The notes beneath the pieces were generated by a model that saw only the letters and a list, made by a program, of their open reading frames with translations, ran no database searches and was not told where the DNA came from. A DNA stretch of 42,972 bases from an uncultured Porphyromonas sp. (lineage in GTDB: Bacteria > Bacteroidota > Bacteroidia > Bacteroidales > Porphyromonadaceae): contig CAJPPK010000013.1 in the NCBI GenBank assembly GCA_905372565.1, positions 1-42,972 on the forward strand, in the 5' to 3' direction. The translations under genes and the position numbers were made by a program. Shown piece by piece: positions 1-8,205 of the stretch (position 1 is its first letter; each line of letters begins with the position of its first letter).

Positions 1-51
1 AGCACCTGCCTTACAAGCAGGGGGTCATAGGTTCGAATCCTATTGGGCCCA
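1..51 (+). tRNA. tRNA-Val (TAC anticodon), 5' part missing at window edge
   Basis: The 51 bases are identical to the last 51 bases of the complete tRNA at 102-176: anticodon arm with loop CTTACAA, variable loop, T arm containing GGTTCGAATCC, and acceptor strand TGGGCCC plus discriminator A. The D arm and 5' acceptor strand lie before the window. CCA is not encoded. It is the upstream member of a tandem pair separated by a 50-base spacer in which I see nothing else. Confidence 0.9.
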
Positions 52-101
52 CACCTCGAGACGAGATGCTAACAAACGAGAGCAATACTGACATATAACG
101 A

Positions 102-176
102 GGGCCTATAGCTCAGCTGGTTTAGAGCACCTGCCTTACAAGCAGGGGGTCATAGGTTCGAATCCTATTGGGCCCA
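102..176 (+). tRNA. tRNA-Val (TAC anticodon)
   Basis: A complete cloverleaf can be folded. The acceptor stem GGGCCTA pairs with TGGGCCC (one G-T pair). The D arm carries AGCTCAGCTGGTTTAGAGC, the anticodon stem CCTGC/GCAGG holds loop CTTACAA giving anticodon TAC (reads GTA, valine), and the T arm carries GGTTCGAATCC. The discriminator base is A and CCA is not encoded. The gene is a duplicate of the partial tRNA just upstream, so the two are probably processed from one transcript that ends at the hairpin at 185-232. Confidence 0.95.
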
Positions 177-184
177 CACCCTCA

Positions 185-232
185 AAAACAAGAGCGCCGA
201 TCACAGTATATTGTGATCGGCGCTCTTGTTTT
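185..232 (+). terminator. Bidirectional intrinsic terminator after the tRNA-Val pair
   Basis: A perfect 21-bp inverted repeat (185-205 with 212-232) surrounds the six-base loop GTATAT. The outer ends are AAAA and TTTT, so the hairpin has a U tract when read from either strand. It can end the tRNA transcript on the plus strand and the lipoprotein transcript (274-774) arriving on the minus strand. Confidence 0.9.
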
Positions 233-273
233 AATTGTCCTGAGTGGGATAGTCCCTAGGAGAGCAAAGGAGA

Positions 274-774
274 TTACTCAAAGAGTAAGCGATGAGCTCC
301 CTCGACCTTATGGATCGTGCCCGAGAGTACCTGTGTCTTGCGTCGACTCTGCGCATCTCCATAGACCTCGGAGGAGATGAAGGCTTGACAGGTGCGAGAT
401 TTAAGGTCTAGCACCTGAGTCACGGTCGTCCCATCATCTTCAGCCCAGTTGACGAAGAATACGTGGGGCTCGATCTGGAGGACGTGGTAGCGGTCTTCGC
501 CCTCTTTATATCCATGGATGGAATCCTTACTGCTCCAATAGAGGAGATGCGGGGAGACGTATTCGATCACAGATTCGTTGGTAGGGAAGCGTAGGTAGAT
601 ACGCTTACCGACTAAGACAGTGTCAGAGTCTTGGATCGAGGTATGGCGATGTGCCGCTCCCGAACGTGCGGAGGTTGTCGTCTGACGATCGCAAGCAGAG
701 ACACCGGCTGAGAGTATCATGAGGATACTCATCAGATAGCTACGCCAGCGAAAGAGAGCAAGAGAGCAAGGCAT
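274..774 (-). CDS. MoaF-like beta-barrel lipoprotein
   Basis: A 166-residue protein with a short hydrophobic leader ending in the lipobox VSAC (Cys28), so probably a lipoprotein. A start at Met15 would also keep a working signal. The body resembles the MoaF-like fold family (small calycin-like barrel): a V-G-K-x-x-x-L-x-F-P start near residue 55, then I-E-P-x-V-F-F-V-N-W and D-G-T-T-V-T-Q-V-L-D, which match the family pattern of a ligand-facing strand followed by a GT(T/V)V strand. The ligand is unknown. It lies 23 bases after the HAD gene in the same direction and is the last gene before a terminator, so it is probably co-transcribed with the ftsZ end of the division cluster. Family assignment is moderate; function is not known. 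Confidence 0.6.
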   Translation of the reverse strand: MPCSLALFRWRSYLMSILMILSAGVSACDRQTTTSARSGAAHRHTSIQDSDTVLVGKRIYLRFPTNESVIEYVSPHLLYWSSKDSIHGYKEGEDRYHVLQIEPHVFFVNWAEDDGTTVTQVLDLKSRTCQAFISSEVYGDAQSRRKTQVLSGTIHKVEGAHRLLFE

Positions 775-797
775 ACGACGAGTAGGGTAGAGGGGAG

Positions 798-1232
798 TTA
801 GTGACGACCGAAAAGACGTGCGAAGAATCCTACCTTCTCAGGCTCTTCCTCTTCGGCTAGTCCCATGAGATGCCATGGCCCTTCGAGTGCCTTACCCTCG
901 CGGATACGATGGTAGATCATACCCCAGTCCGGTAGTCCGCCGAAGCTCCGATCGTCGATGAAGAGATCTGCCTTGAGTTTACGTGAGAAGCCCTTTCCCG
1001 TCGCATCTTCCTCGGGGAAGTCTCGATTGATGGCATAGAACTCTAGGCCTCGCTGTTTGCACCATGCGATCGCTTCATCAAGGAGCTCTCCCTCCCGTAC
1101 CGTCCAGAGGATCAAGCGGTGTCCATCACGCTGGAGGAACTTAAGGGTGTCGGTGGCAAATGCGATCTCTTCGCCGATCTTGGGATAGCGATGGCGTACG
1201 ATCGTGCCATCGAAGTCTACAGCGATAATCAT
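798..1232 (-). CDS. HAD-superfamily hydrolase (BT0820-like)
   Basis: A 144-residue cytoplasmic protein with the HAD nucleophile motif at its N terminus, V-D-F-D-G-T (Asp6 and Asp8). Motif II is in L-I-L-W-T-V-R-E-G near residue 41, and an acidic motif D-L-F-I-D-D-R lies near residue 89. It has no large cap domain, and the length fits the small Bacteroidetes hydrolases typified by BT0820 of Bacteroides thetaiotaomicron. The substrate cannot be told from sequence; phosphate ester hydrolysis is the family expectation. It starts 21 bases after the ftsZ stop and probably belongs to the same transcript. The C-terminal tail from residue 125 is acidic then basic and looks disordered. Confidence 0.75.
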   Translation of the reverse strand: MIIAVDFDGTIVRHRYPKIGEEIAFATDTLKFLQRDGHRLILWTVREGELLDEAIAWCKQRGLEFYAINRDFPEEDATGKGFSRKLKADLFIDDRSFGGLPDWGMIYHRIREGKALEGPWHLMGLAEEEEPEKVGFFARLFGRH

Positions 1233-1253
1233 CTTGTCTGAGGGGATAGGAGG

Positions 1254-2825
1254 CTAAAAGTCGGTGAAACGGATGACATTCTCGGGCTGGTCTTCTTCGT
1301 CTGAAGACTGCGTATCAGGGATCGGATCTTCATCTACGATGTCGTCATAGCGGGAAGACATAGATCCAGCATGAGGAGGTGCCACGGGAGAGCTATAGGC
1401 ATAGCTGGCTCTCTCCTGCGAGGCTTGACGCTCAAAAGTGGCTAGCTCATCTAGCGTCGTCACTCCGGAGCTACTCAAAGAGCCTAGGGCACTGTGGTTA
1501 GCGATGTGGATAGGTCGGGCTAGAGCCTTCTCACGACGCTTGATCTCGAAGAGTCGTAGATCACGCTCGATGGAGGGCGTATTCTCAAGGATAAGGATGA
1601 GCTCTTCATCGTCTAGCTCGTCGATGGTCAGGGCTACAGGCTCTGCCTTCGGACGCTTAAAGACCTCGGAGCCATAGGTGCGCTCGATGAGGCGGCGCTG
1701 CTCTTCAAGTTGCTTCTCCCGAGAGAGCTGATCCAGCGGGTCACGCTTAGCCTTAGCTCCCTTGGGGCGGAAGATGTCTTCTTCGAGATCAAAGCCCGCA
1801 GCTAGGATTGTCACGGCGATCTGTTTGCCTAGATCATCGCGCGTGGCTGTCCCGTAGATCGTCTTGACCTCGTTGGAGAAGTCTTCGGTGAAGGTTTGGA
1901 GCTCGGTGATTTCTTTGACAGTCATGGGGGCATCGCTACTCTGATAGACATTGATCAGTAGTTGGCGAGCCTTAGTGATCTCATTGTTGTTGAGCAGGGG
2001 GGAGTTGAGCGCAGCTTGGATGGCTTTCGTCATACGATCCTCACCTTCTGCATAGCCTGTATTGATGACGGCGACGCCTCCATTGCGTAGGGTCGTATCG
2101 ACGTCTGCAAAGTCCAAGTTAATCGTACCGGTGATGTTCACGAGGTCAGAGATCCCTCGGGCGGCATTGCTCAGCGTGTCATCCGCCTTGGTGAAGGCTT
2201 CGTCGACGGTATAGTCGGTGTAGACTCGGAGCAATTCTTGGTTATTGATCACTAGCAGGGCATCGACGCTCTCGCGCATCTGTCGTACCCCTTCGAGGGC
2301 TTGGTTGATCTTCGCCATTCCTTCGAAGATGAAGGGGATGGTCACGATCCCGATGGTGAGTAGTCCAGCTTCCATCGCGATCTTCCCGATCACGGGTGCT
2401 GCGCCAGTACCTGTACCTCCACCCATACCTGCTGTGATGAAGACCATGCGTGTCTCACCAGCCAGTAGTGCTTCTCGGATCTGATCCTTGCTCTCTAGGG
2501 CTGCTTCACGAGCTCGCTCGGGCTTAGCCCCAGCACCAAGACCTTTAGTGACCGTTGGGCCGATCATGATCTTGTCCTTGACGGAGCTACGGCGCAGCGC
2601 CTGTTCATCAGTATTACACAGGAGGAAGGAGACGCCAGCCACGGAGCCACTGGTGAACATCTTGCTGACGGCGTTACCACCACCACCACCTACACCGACG
2701 ACCTTGATGAGCTGCTTGACCTCACTCTCGCTGTACTGGAAGTCGATACTTCCTCTCTCAACTGTATCCATTGTGTCCATTGTTCTTGCGGGTAGGGAAT
2801 TAGTAGTCTGGATCGTGGCTGCCAC
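1254..2825 (-). CDS. ftsZ: Cell division GTPase FtsZ
   Basis: The tubulin homologue that forms the division ring. The nucleotide-binding glycine-rich loop V-G-G-G-G-G-N-A-V is at about 44-53, the tubulin signature GGGTGTG at 135-141, and the catalytic T7 loop N-L-D-F-A-D-V at 236-242, so the GTPase core is intact. A charged, disordered linker of roughly 150 residues follows, and the C terminus P-E-N-V-I-R-F-T-D-F is the conserved partner-binding peptide. At 523 residues it is longer than proteobacterial FtsZ because of this linker. With the start used here it overlaps ftsA by 26 bases; the ATG at 2780 (Met16) is an equally possible start and would leave a 19-base gap. Confidence 0.97.
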   Translation of the reverse strand: MAATIQTTNSLPARTMDTMDTVERGSIDFQYSESEVKQLIKVVGVGGGGGNAVSKMFTSGSVAGVSFLLCNTDEQALRRSSVKDKIMIGPTVTKGLGAGAKPERAREAALESKDQIREALLAGETRMVFITAGMGGGTGTGAAPVIGKIAMEAGLLTIGIVTIPFIFEGMAKINQALEGVRQMRESVDALLVINNQELLRVYTDYTVDEAFTKADDTLSNAARGISDLVNITGTINLDFADVDTTLRNGGVAVINTGYAEGEDRMTKAIQAALNSPLLNNNEITKARQLLINVYQSSDAPMTVKEITELQTFTEDFSNEVKTIYGTATRDDLGKQIAVTILAAGFDLEEDIFRPKGAKAKRDPLDQLSREKQLEEQRRLIERTYGSEVFKRPKAEPVALTIDELDDEELILILENTPSIERDLRLFEIKRREKALARPIHIANHSALGSLSSSGVTTLDELATFERQASQERASYAYSSPVAPPHAGSMSSRYDDIVDEDPIPDTQSSDEEDQPENVIRFTDF

Positions 2826-4269
2826 CTAGGAGTTCGTTGAGGTTCTTTCCAAAGTTATGGAACATCCCCTTGGCTCGCTCAGCGATACTCTTTCTGTCTC
2901 TCTTGGGTTGAGGCGTATCATCGTCTTCCTCGGACTCATCCTCGAGATCCTGGGGGACTTCGTGAGACTCTGGGTAAGTATAGTTCTCAGTCTCGTAGTT
3001 CGAAGTAGGCTCTTCTGGGATGGAGGCCGCAGAGGAATCCTTGCTATTGGGTGCAGGTGTGGGTTGCTCGGAGAGGAGATCCTCGAGCGAACGAAGCTCA
3101 TAGACGACCCCAGACTTCTTAGCTTGGTAGGCTAGGGCGATCTCCGTCATGTATTCCGTGAGATAATGCTCGCTAGTCCCTTCTTCATAGATATCTCGAC
3201 GAAGCGATGCTGCACGATATTCGGGAGAGAGCTTCCGGAGGGTCTCATAGAAGTGCTTGGTCTTGGTGACACCACCAGCGAAGATAAATCCTTTAGCTAA
3301 GGCATCTTCATAGCCTGCCTCACGGATGATCTGGACGACATTATTAAGGATCTCGAGGACTCGGAAGCTGATGAAGCGATTCACCTCTAGCTGAGAGAAA
3401 CGCTTGACGGCTCCTCCTGCGCTAGGTGTGGCATCGATTGAGGCTGTTCGTGAGACGGAGAGATCCATCGATCCTTGATCGACCTTGAGGCGCTCGGCAT
3501 CGGACTCGAGCAGTCGGATCGGTAGCTTGGTGAGGTCTCGGGTGATATTGTTCCCCCCTAGAGGCAGGACGAAGAGAGCCTCGGGGTAGCGCTCACGATA
3601 GATCGCTATGGAGGTGGTGCCCCCACCGATGTTGACGTAGGCACAGCCTAGGACACGCTCTTCCATCGTTAGGATAGCTGTGGCTTCGGCAATGGGTGTA
3701 GGTAGGAAGCCAAGGATCTTTAGTCCGAGACGCTCCTCGATCGTATCCTGAAGATTGACGATAATGTTCTGACGAGCGATGATCAGGAGATATTCGGCCT
3801 CGATATGGTGACAGCGCACTCCTCGTGGTGTCGCCTCACGCTGTCCATCACAGCGGTAGCGGGGATCTGTCACGGAGAGGATCTTCATCCCTGGGTAGGA
3901 GGCATCCTTGACTTGGTCTCTGAGTAGGTCGAGGTGCTCGGCCGTGATGACACAGCCCTCGGGCTTGAGTGTCAGACGTGACTCATAGCGTACTGAGCGC
4001 ATCGACCGAGGCTCGAGCCCTACATAGACGCCCTGGATTAAGGCTTCTTCGGGGAGCGACTCTTTCAGCTTATCGATGATCGAACTGATATAACGAGAGG
4101 CGTCCTCGATGTTGTGAATACAGCCCTGACGCACACAGCCTGCCGTAGGTAGGCGATGGGCTGCTAGGGGCAAGACGCGTCCTTGGGGAGACTTCGTGGC
4201 GAGCATCCCCGAAAGGTAGGAGCTCCCGATGTTCAGGACGACGAAGATGTCATCGTGTCGTTCGTTCAT
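2800..4269 (-). CDS. ftsA: Cell division protein FtsA
   Basis: Actin-fold membrane tether for FtsZ. The N terminus V-V-L-N-I-G-S-S-Y is the phosphate-1 loop of the actin/Hsp70 fold, V-N-I-G-G-G-T-T-S near 210 is phosphate-2, and I-F-A-G-G-V-T near 325 is the adenosine motif. After the globular part comes an acidic, low-complexity linker (about 398-460). The protein ends with an amphipathic, basic helix (about 461-482) that is the expected membrane-targeting sequence. The total of 489 residues is longer than E. coli FtsA because of that linker. The start ATG abuts the ftsQ stop, and the end overlaps ftsZ, so translational coupling is likely. Confidence 0.95.
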   Translation of the reverse strand: MNERHDDIFVVLNIGSSYLSGMLATKSPQGRVLPLAAHRLPTAGCVRQGCIHNIEDASRYISSIIDKLKESLPEEALIQGVYVGLEPRSMRSVRYESRLTLKPEGCVITAEHLDLLRDQVKDASYPGMKILSVTDPRYRCDGQREATPRGVRCHHIEAEYLLIIARQNIIVNLQDTIEERLGLKILGFLPTPIAEATAILTMEERVLGCAYVNIGGGTTSIAIYRERYPEALFVLPLGGNNITRDLTKLPIRLLESDAERLKVDQGSMDLSVSRTASIDATPSAGGAVKRFSQLEVNRFISFRVLEILNNVVQIIREAGYEDALAKGFIFAGGVTKTKHFYETLRKLSPEYRAASLRRDIYEEGTSEHYLTEYMTEIALAYQAKKSGVVYELRSLEDLLSEQPTPAPNSKDSSAASIPEEPTSNYETENYTYPESHEVPQDLEDESEEDDDTPQPKRDRKSIAERAKGMFHNFGKNLNELLGGSHDPDY

Positions 4270-5309
4270 TATTTCTTCTTCTGGCTAGTTGGGGTAGGTT
4301 TGCTAGTGGTCTTAGCCACAGGCTTCGCTGTATGGGGCTTCTCCTTAGTCGGTTTCTTCACCTCGGGCTTAGGGGTAGGCTTCTTGACCTTATCCTTCTC
4401 CTTGGGCACAGGCTTAGTCTCGGGTTTGACGGGCTTCTTGGCTGGTTGAGGTTTCACCTGAGGTTTTGCTTCGGGCTTGGGTGCCACGGGCTTCACTGGG
4501 GTAGGAGCTGGCTGAGACTCTTGCTCTATCTCCTCTTGACCCTCGGCAGGGTAGCGCTGTCCTGCCACGATTTGGTCGGCGTAGTCAAGATTGACGTAGG
4601 AGAAGGCATTCATCCCACGCTTGGGGAGTACCGACTCGGCGAAGATGCGCCACTTGCGTAGCTTATTTGCCCAGTCTCCCCCGTGTCCGAGGATGACCTG
4701 AGTCGTCCCTAGGCGAGGGATGAGGCTAATCCCTGTATGGCGATCGACGTAGACCTGACCAAAGTAGTCGGCAAAGTAGGGATCTTGGCGGACGACCTCG
4801 AGTAAATCGTAGACGGGGCCTATGGCCATCGCCTTATCGACATCCCCAGAGACCACAGGGAGATAGGCCGCAAAGGTGGGGCTGACCTCGAAGGTGTCCT
4901 TACCCTGCGTGACGTAGTAGCTCTTCCCTGATGCCTCGAAGACGATGAATAGAGGAAGCTTCTCGGTAAGGCGGATCTGGACAGTGGCTGTCGCTGGTGA
5001 GATGAAGGCCTCGGCACGCTTATATATGGGTAGCTTGAGCAGGGTCTGCTCGATATGTCTGAGGTCGATAGAGTCAAGCTCCTTCCCCTTGATACGTACG
5101 CCTCGCTGAGCTAGCTCCTCAAGGATACGGTCAGAGGAGAGGAAGAGTGCTTCTCCGCCTTGCTCGCTCTGCACGGAGATCGACACCCCCTGGCAGATGC
5201 GTTTGTCGACTGTCGAGGAGGGGGCGATCCATAGATAGACCAGCCCTCCTAGGCATACGAGGGCTAAGAGGAGTACGAGTAGATTGCGAAGGATATGACT
5301 CGTCTTCAT
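4269..5309 (-). CDS. ftsQ: Cell division protein FtsQ with long Pro/Lys-rich tail
   Basis: A bitopic inner-membrane protein: short cytoplasmic N terminus, one membrane helix at about 8-28, then a periplasmic POTRA-like region (about 36-115) and a beta domain to about 255. Position between murC and ftsA and the domain order identify it, although FtsQ sequences are poorly conserved. The last 81 residues (266-346) are almost entirely Pro, Lys, Ala, Val, Thr and Glu, with K-P, K-P-x and P-K repeats, which is not part of the usual FtsQ fold and would be a strongly basic periplasmic extension. It overlaps murC by 4 bases (ATGA type) and abuts ftsA. Confidence 0.9.
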   Translation of the reverse strand: MKTSHILRNLLVLLLALVCLGGLVYLWIAPSSTVDKRICQGVSISVQSEQGGEALFLSSDRILEELAQRGVRIKGKELDSIDLRHIEQTLLKLPIYKRAEAFISPATATVQIRLTEKLPLFIVFEASGKSYYVTQGKDTFEVSPTFAAYLPVVSGDVDKAMAIGPVYDLLEVVRQDPYFADYFGQVYVDRHTGISLIPRLGTTQVILGHGGDWANKLRKWRIFAESVLPKRGMNAFSYVNLDYADQIVAGQRYPAEGQEEIEQESQPAPTPVKPVAPKPEAKPQVKPQPAKKPVKPETKPVPKEKDKVKKPTPKPEVKKPTKEKPHTAKPVAKTTSKPTPTSQKKK

Positions 5310-6691
5310 AGTCGACGGCGCAGTTCTTCGGCGACTTCAGGCACGAGGCGGTCGATATCGCCTGCCCCTACCATGAGGATCACATCAGCTAGCTCGGGCT
5401 GCTGTCTGAGGTAGGGCAGGAGCTCCGCCTTACTTAGGATGGGCACATCGGTATGCTTCTTCATCTCCCGAGCGATGAGTCCTGAGTCGACCCCGGGGAT
5501 CGGGAGCTCACGTGCTGGGTAGATGTCTAGTAGGATCACTTCGTCTAGCTCGTCTAAGCTCGCAGCAAATTCTCGGTAAAAGTCCTGTGTCCGGCTATAG
5601 AGGTGGGGCTGGAAGATCCCTAGGATCTTCTTCTCGGGGTAGAGCGTACGTACGGAACGGATGCTCGGAGCTAGCTCATTGGGGTGGTGGGCATAGTCAT
5701 CGATGAGGACATGCTTAGGGCTGTCGACGACACGGTCAAAGCGACGATGGACTCCGCGGAAGGATGCTACTCCCTGACTAAGCTCTTCGAGCGAGGCACC
5801 ACAGAGGTAGGCGACAGCCATCGCTGCGATAGCGTTCTCGACATTCACGAGGAGGGGGACGCCAAGCTCTACCTCGAGACTGCCAGCAGGACGCCCATCA
5901 GCGAGGGCAGGGTAGTGCCAAGTGAAGAAGAGGTGTCCCTGATCGATACGAATGTCTGTCCCACGGAAGTCTCCCTGCTCTCCGATGCCGTAGGTATATA
6001 GACGTGTGCCCTCCTGAAGGCGAGGTGTCACGGGGCTACCGACCTTCATCACCAGAGCGCCCTCGGGGCTAATGAGCGAAGTGAAGTGCTCGAAGCTCGC
6101 CCGATATGCCTCTGGGGTGTGGTAGATGTCTAGGTGATCGGGATCAGCGGACGTGATCACAGCGATGTAAGGGGAGAGGTGGTGGAAGGAACGGTCGAAC
6201 TCATCCGCCTCGATCACGGCATAGTCGCTGTGATCAGATATAAGGCAGTTGGTACCATAGTTATTCGAGATCCCTCCTAAGAAGGCATGGCAGTCCAGAT
6301 GACTCGAGCGCATGAGGTGCGCTAGGAGGGTCGATGTCGTGGTCTTGCCATGCGTCCCGGCGACACACAGCCCACGTTCGCGACGTGTTAGCTCGCCCAA
6401 GATCTCGGCACGCTTGATGACGCGGTTCCCTTGTGCACGGAAGAAGTTGAGCTCTCGGTGCTCTTTCGGCACGGCAGGCGTGTAAATGACGAGGGTATCA
6501 AGGCTCCGAAAGTCCGCAGGGATAAGGGCTGGGTTATCCTCATAGTGGACGAAGGCGCCCTCTTCCTCGAGGGCTTTGGTCAGGGGGGAGGGGGTTAGAT
6601 CGTAGCCCGCTACACGATCCCCCTTACTAAGGAAGTAGCGCACCAGAGCACTCATGCCGATACCTCCGATGCCGATGAAATATAGCTTCAT
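5306..6691 (-). CDS. murC: UDP-N-acetylmuramate--L-alanine ligase MurC
   Basis: The cytoplasmic ATP-dependent ligase that adds L-alanine to UDP-MurNAc, the first amino acid of the peptidoglycan stem. The N-terminal Rossmann motif G-I-G-G-I-G-M-S is at 7-14, the ATP-binding P-loop GTHGKTTT at 112-119, and the Mur ligase motif with H-H-P near residue 340 (D-D-Y-A-H-H-P-N-E). I chose the ATG at 6691 (461 residues) rather than one 13 codons upstream because the protein then starts M-K-L-Y-F-I-G-I-G-G, as in the family, and because a -7 promoter element lies inside the longer version. It is the first gene of murC-ftsQ-ftsA-ftsZ here; murG, which usually precedes it, is absent from the upstream DNA. 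Confidence 0.97.
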   Translation of the reverse strand: MKLYFIGIGGIGMSALVRYFLSKGDRVAGYDLTPSPLTKALEEEGAFVHYEDNPALIPADFRSLDTLVIYTPAVPKEHRELNFFRAQGNRVIKRAEILGELTRRERGLCVAGTHGKTTTSTLLAHLMRSSHLDCHAFLGGISNNYGTNCLISDHSDYAVIEADEFDRSFHHLSPYIAVITSADPDHLDIYHTPEAYRASFEHFTSLISPEGALVMKVGSPVTPRLQEGTRLYTYGIGEQGDFRGTDIRIDQGHLFFTWHYPALADGRPAGSLEVELGVPLLVNVENAIAAMAVAYLCGASLEELSQGVASFRGVHRRFDRVVDSPKHVLIDDYAHHPNELAPSIRSVRTLYPEKKILGIFQPHLYSRTQDFYREFAASLDELDEVILLDIYPARELPIPGVDSGLIAREMKKHTDVPILSKAELLPYLRQQPELADVILMVGAGDIDRLVPEVAEELRRRL

Positions 6692-6717
6692 GCAAGAGTC
6701 TATTTTACCATTTAATA

Positions 6718-6725
6718 CAAAGGTA
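6718..6725 (-). promoter_or_regulatory. Bacteroidetes -7 promoter element for murC
   Basis: The minus strand reads TACCTTTG, an exact fit to the Bacteroidetes -7 consensus TAnnTTTG, 27 bases before the chosen murC ATG. I do not see a -33 TTTG at the usual distance. It indicates that the division genes start a transcript here. Confidence 0.55.
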
Positions 6726-6824
6726 CACAAAGTAGCTGGTACAGAGCTTCTCTTTTAATAGATCTTAGGAAAACGCTAGCGGTATCCTACGTAGGGTCGA
6801 GTAGTGTAAGATCTTGGGCGGGCT

Positions 6825-6882
6825 AAAGGTCTACCTCTCCGACCCTAGAGGTAGACCTTTTCGGAGAGGAAGGCTAGCCTTT
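6825..6882 (+). repeat. Hairpin-plus-palindrome module, copy 1
   Basis: A perfect 14-bp stem (6825-6838, AAAGGTCTACCTCT, with 6847-6860) has an 8-base loop. Nine bases later comes the palindrome AAGGCTAGCCTT (6870-6881) followed by T. The same arrangement occurs at 10506-10560 (opposite strand) and 36215-36274. The left arms of all three fit AAAGnnnTACCT(CT). It may act as a terminator or be a mobile intergenic repeat. Confidence 0.65.
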
Positions 6883-7000
6883 CTAGCTGCGAAGTGTGGG
6901 CTTTGTTTAGAGGGCGATTGTCGGCCTTAGGAATGGTGTAATAGCTATTGAATGAGTGAGTTATGGGAGGAGTGGATGACTCATAGGTAGAAACGAAAGC

Positions 7001-7050
7001 GACCAGCCGTATCGGGCGGGGCAAAGGCTCCTCGTCCGATACGGCTGGTC
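7001..7050 (-). terminator. Likely terminator downstream of fcl
   Basis: Inverted repeat GACCAGCCGTATCGG (7001-7015) with its exact complement at 7036-7050, leaving a 20-base loop. It sits 59 bases beyond the fcl stop on the minus strand; only a weak T-rich run (GCTTTCGTTTC) follows, so termination strength is uncertain. Confidence 0.6.
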
Positions 7051-7108
7051 TGCTGTCTAGTGGGATGATCTGGCGGGTCTCCCTATGGGATGCTCGGTGA
7101 AGGGTGGG

Positions 7109-8188
7109 TTAGTGACGCTCCTGGTACCAGCGGAACATCCGCTGTAGCCCTTCGTCTAGCTCGACCTTGTGGTGCCAACCTAGGCGGTGGAGCTTGCTAG
7201 GGTCAGTGAGCTTCTTCATCGTCCCATCAGGTTTGCTCCGATCGAAGCGGATCTCGCCGTGGTAACCGACGACCTCCTTGATCCGAGAGGCAAGCTCTGC
7301 GATGCTGACGTCAGTGCCCGTCCCGATGTTGATATGGCAGTTGCGCACTTCACCCTCTGCCGGACGGAGATCATCGAAGTTGATTTGCTCCATGAGGAAT
7401 ACGCAGGCCTCCGCCATATCCTCGCTCCATAGGAACTCACGCATAGGCGTCCCACTGCCCCATAGCTCGACACGGTCGGGGTAGATGCCGAAGTGGGCTA
7501 GCGCTTCTGCTAGCTCTTCTTCGCTGGCAAGCTCGGCGTTCGGGATCAGAGAGATAGGTAGGCGAGCGAGGTCTGCTCGGATGCTCGCCCAGTCACCACG
7601 TAGGAGTGCGTCGGCGAGGATGAGCTTACGCATCATCGCTGGTAGGACGTGGGAGCGCTCGAGGTCGAAGTTATCGTTTGGGCCGTAGAGGTTCGTGGGC
7701 ATACAGGCGATGAAGTTCGTCCCGTACTGTAGGTTGAAGCTCTCACAGAGCTTGAGCCCTGCGATCTTAGCGATAGCGTAAGGCTCGTTGGTATACTCGA
7801 GGGGCGAGGTCAGGAGGCAGTCCTCCGGCATGGGTTGGGGCGCCTCCTTGGGGTAGATACACGTGCTACCGAGGAAGAGGAGCTTCTTGACTCCCGTGCG
7901 ATAGGCCTCTCCGATGACATGCTGCTGTATGGCTAGGTTCTTCAGAAGGAAGTCTGCCCGATAGGTATTGTTAGCCATGATGCCCCCGACGTGCGCTGCT
8001 GCGAGGAAGACATACTCGGGTCTCTCGGCCTCAAAGAAGGTGCGTACCGCCACGGCGTCCGTCAGATCCAGCTCGGCATGTGTACGTCCGATGAGATTCG
8101 TGTAGCCCTTCGCCTCTAGCGTACGCCAGATGGCGGAGCCGACGAGGCCACGGTGTCCGGCGACATAGATCTTGCTATTTAGCTCCAT
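7109..8188 (-). CDS. fcl: GDP-L-fucose synthase
   Basis: The NADPH-dependent epimerase/reductase that converts GDP-4-keto-6-deoxy-D-mannose to GDP-L-fucose in the cytoplasm. It is an extended short-chain dehydrogenase: the nucleotide-binding motif G-H-R-G-L-V-G is at 11-17, the substrate-site G-S-T-C-I-Y-P at 107-113, and the catalytic pair Tyr137/Lys141 in Y-A-I-A-K. At 359 residues it is about 40 longer than E. coli WcaG because of an insertion near 195-235, a feature I associate with Bacteroidetes homologues. It lies 17 bases downstream of gmd, so the two steps from GDP-mannose to GDP-fucose are encoded together. Confidence 0.95.
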   Translation of the reverse strand: MELNSKIYVAGHRGLVGSAIWRTLEAKGYTNLIGRTHAELDLTDAVAVRTFFEAERPEYVFLAAAHVGGIMANNTYRADFLLKNLAIQQHVIGEAYRTGVKKLLFLGSTCIYPKEAPQPMPEDCLLTSPLEYTNEPYAIAKIAGLKLCESFNLQYGTNFIACMPTNLYGPNDNFDLERSHVLPAMMRKLILADALLRGDWASIRADLARLPISLIPNAELASEEELAEALAHFGIYPDRVELWGSGTPMREFLWSEDMAEACVFLMEQINFDDLRPAEGEVRNCHINIGTGTDVSIAELASRIKEVVGYHGEIRFDRSKPDGTMKKLTDPSKLHRLGWHHKVELDEGLQRMFRWYQERH

Positions 8189-8205
8189 CGTCGTGTGTCT
8201 TCAGC

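Larger units (their letters stand above)
6692..7108. other. Intergenic region between murC and fcl
   Basis: This 417-base stretch has no convincing gene on either strand. It holds the murC -7 element (6718-6725), a hairpin-plus-palindrome repeat module (6825-6882) and a second hairpin (7001-7050) placed to end the fcl transcript. Between 6890 and 7000 I see nothing I can name. Confidence 0.7.

Noticed and set aside
6670..6730. Longer MurC start 13 codons upstream
   Set aside because: The extra residues are not family-like, and the -7 promoter element (6718-6725) would lie inside the coding region.
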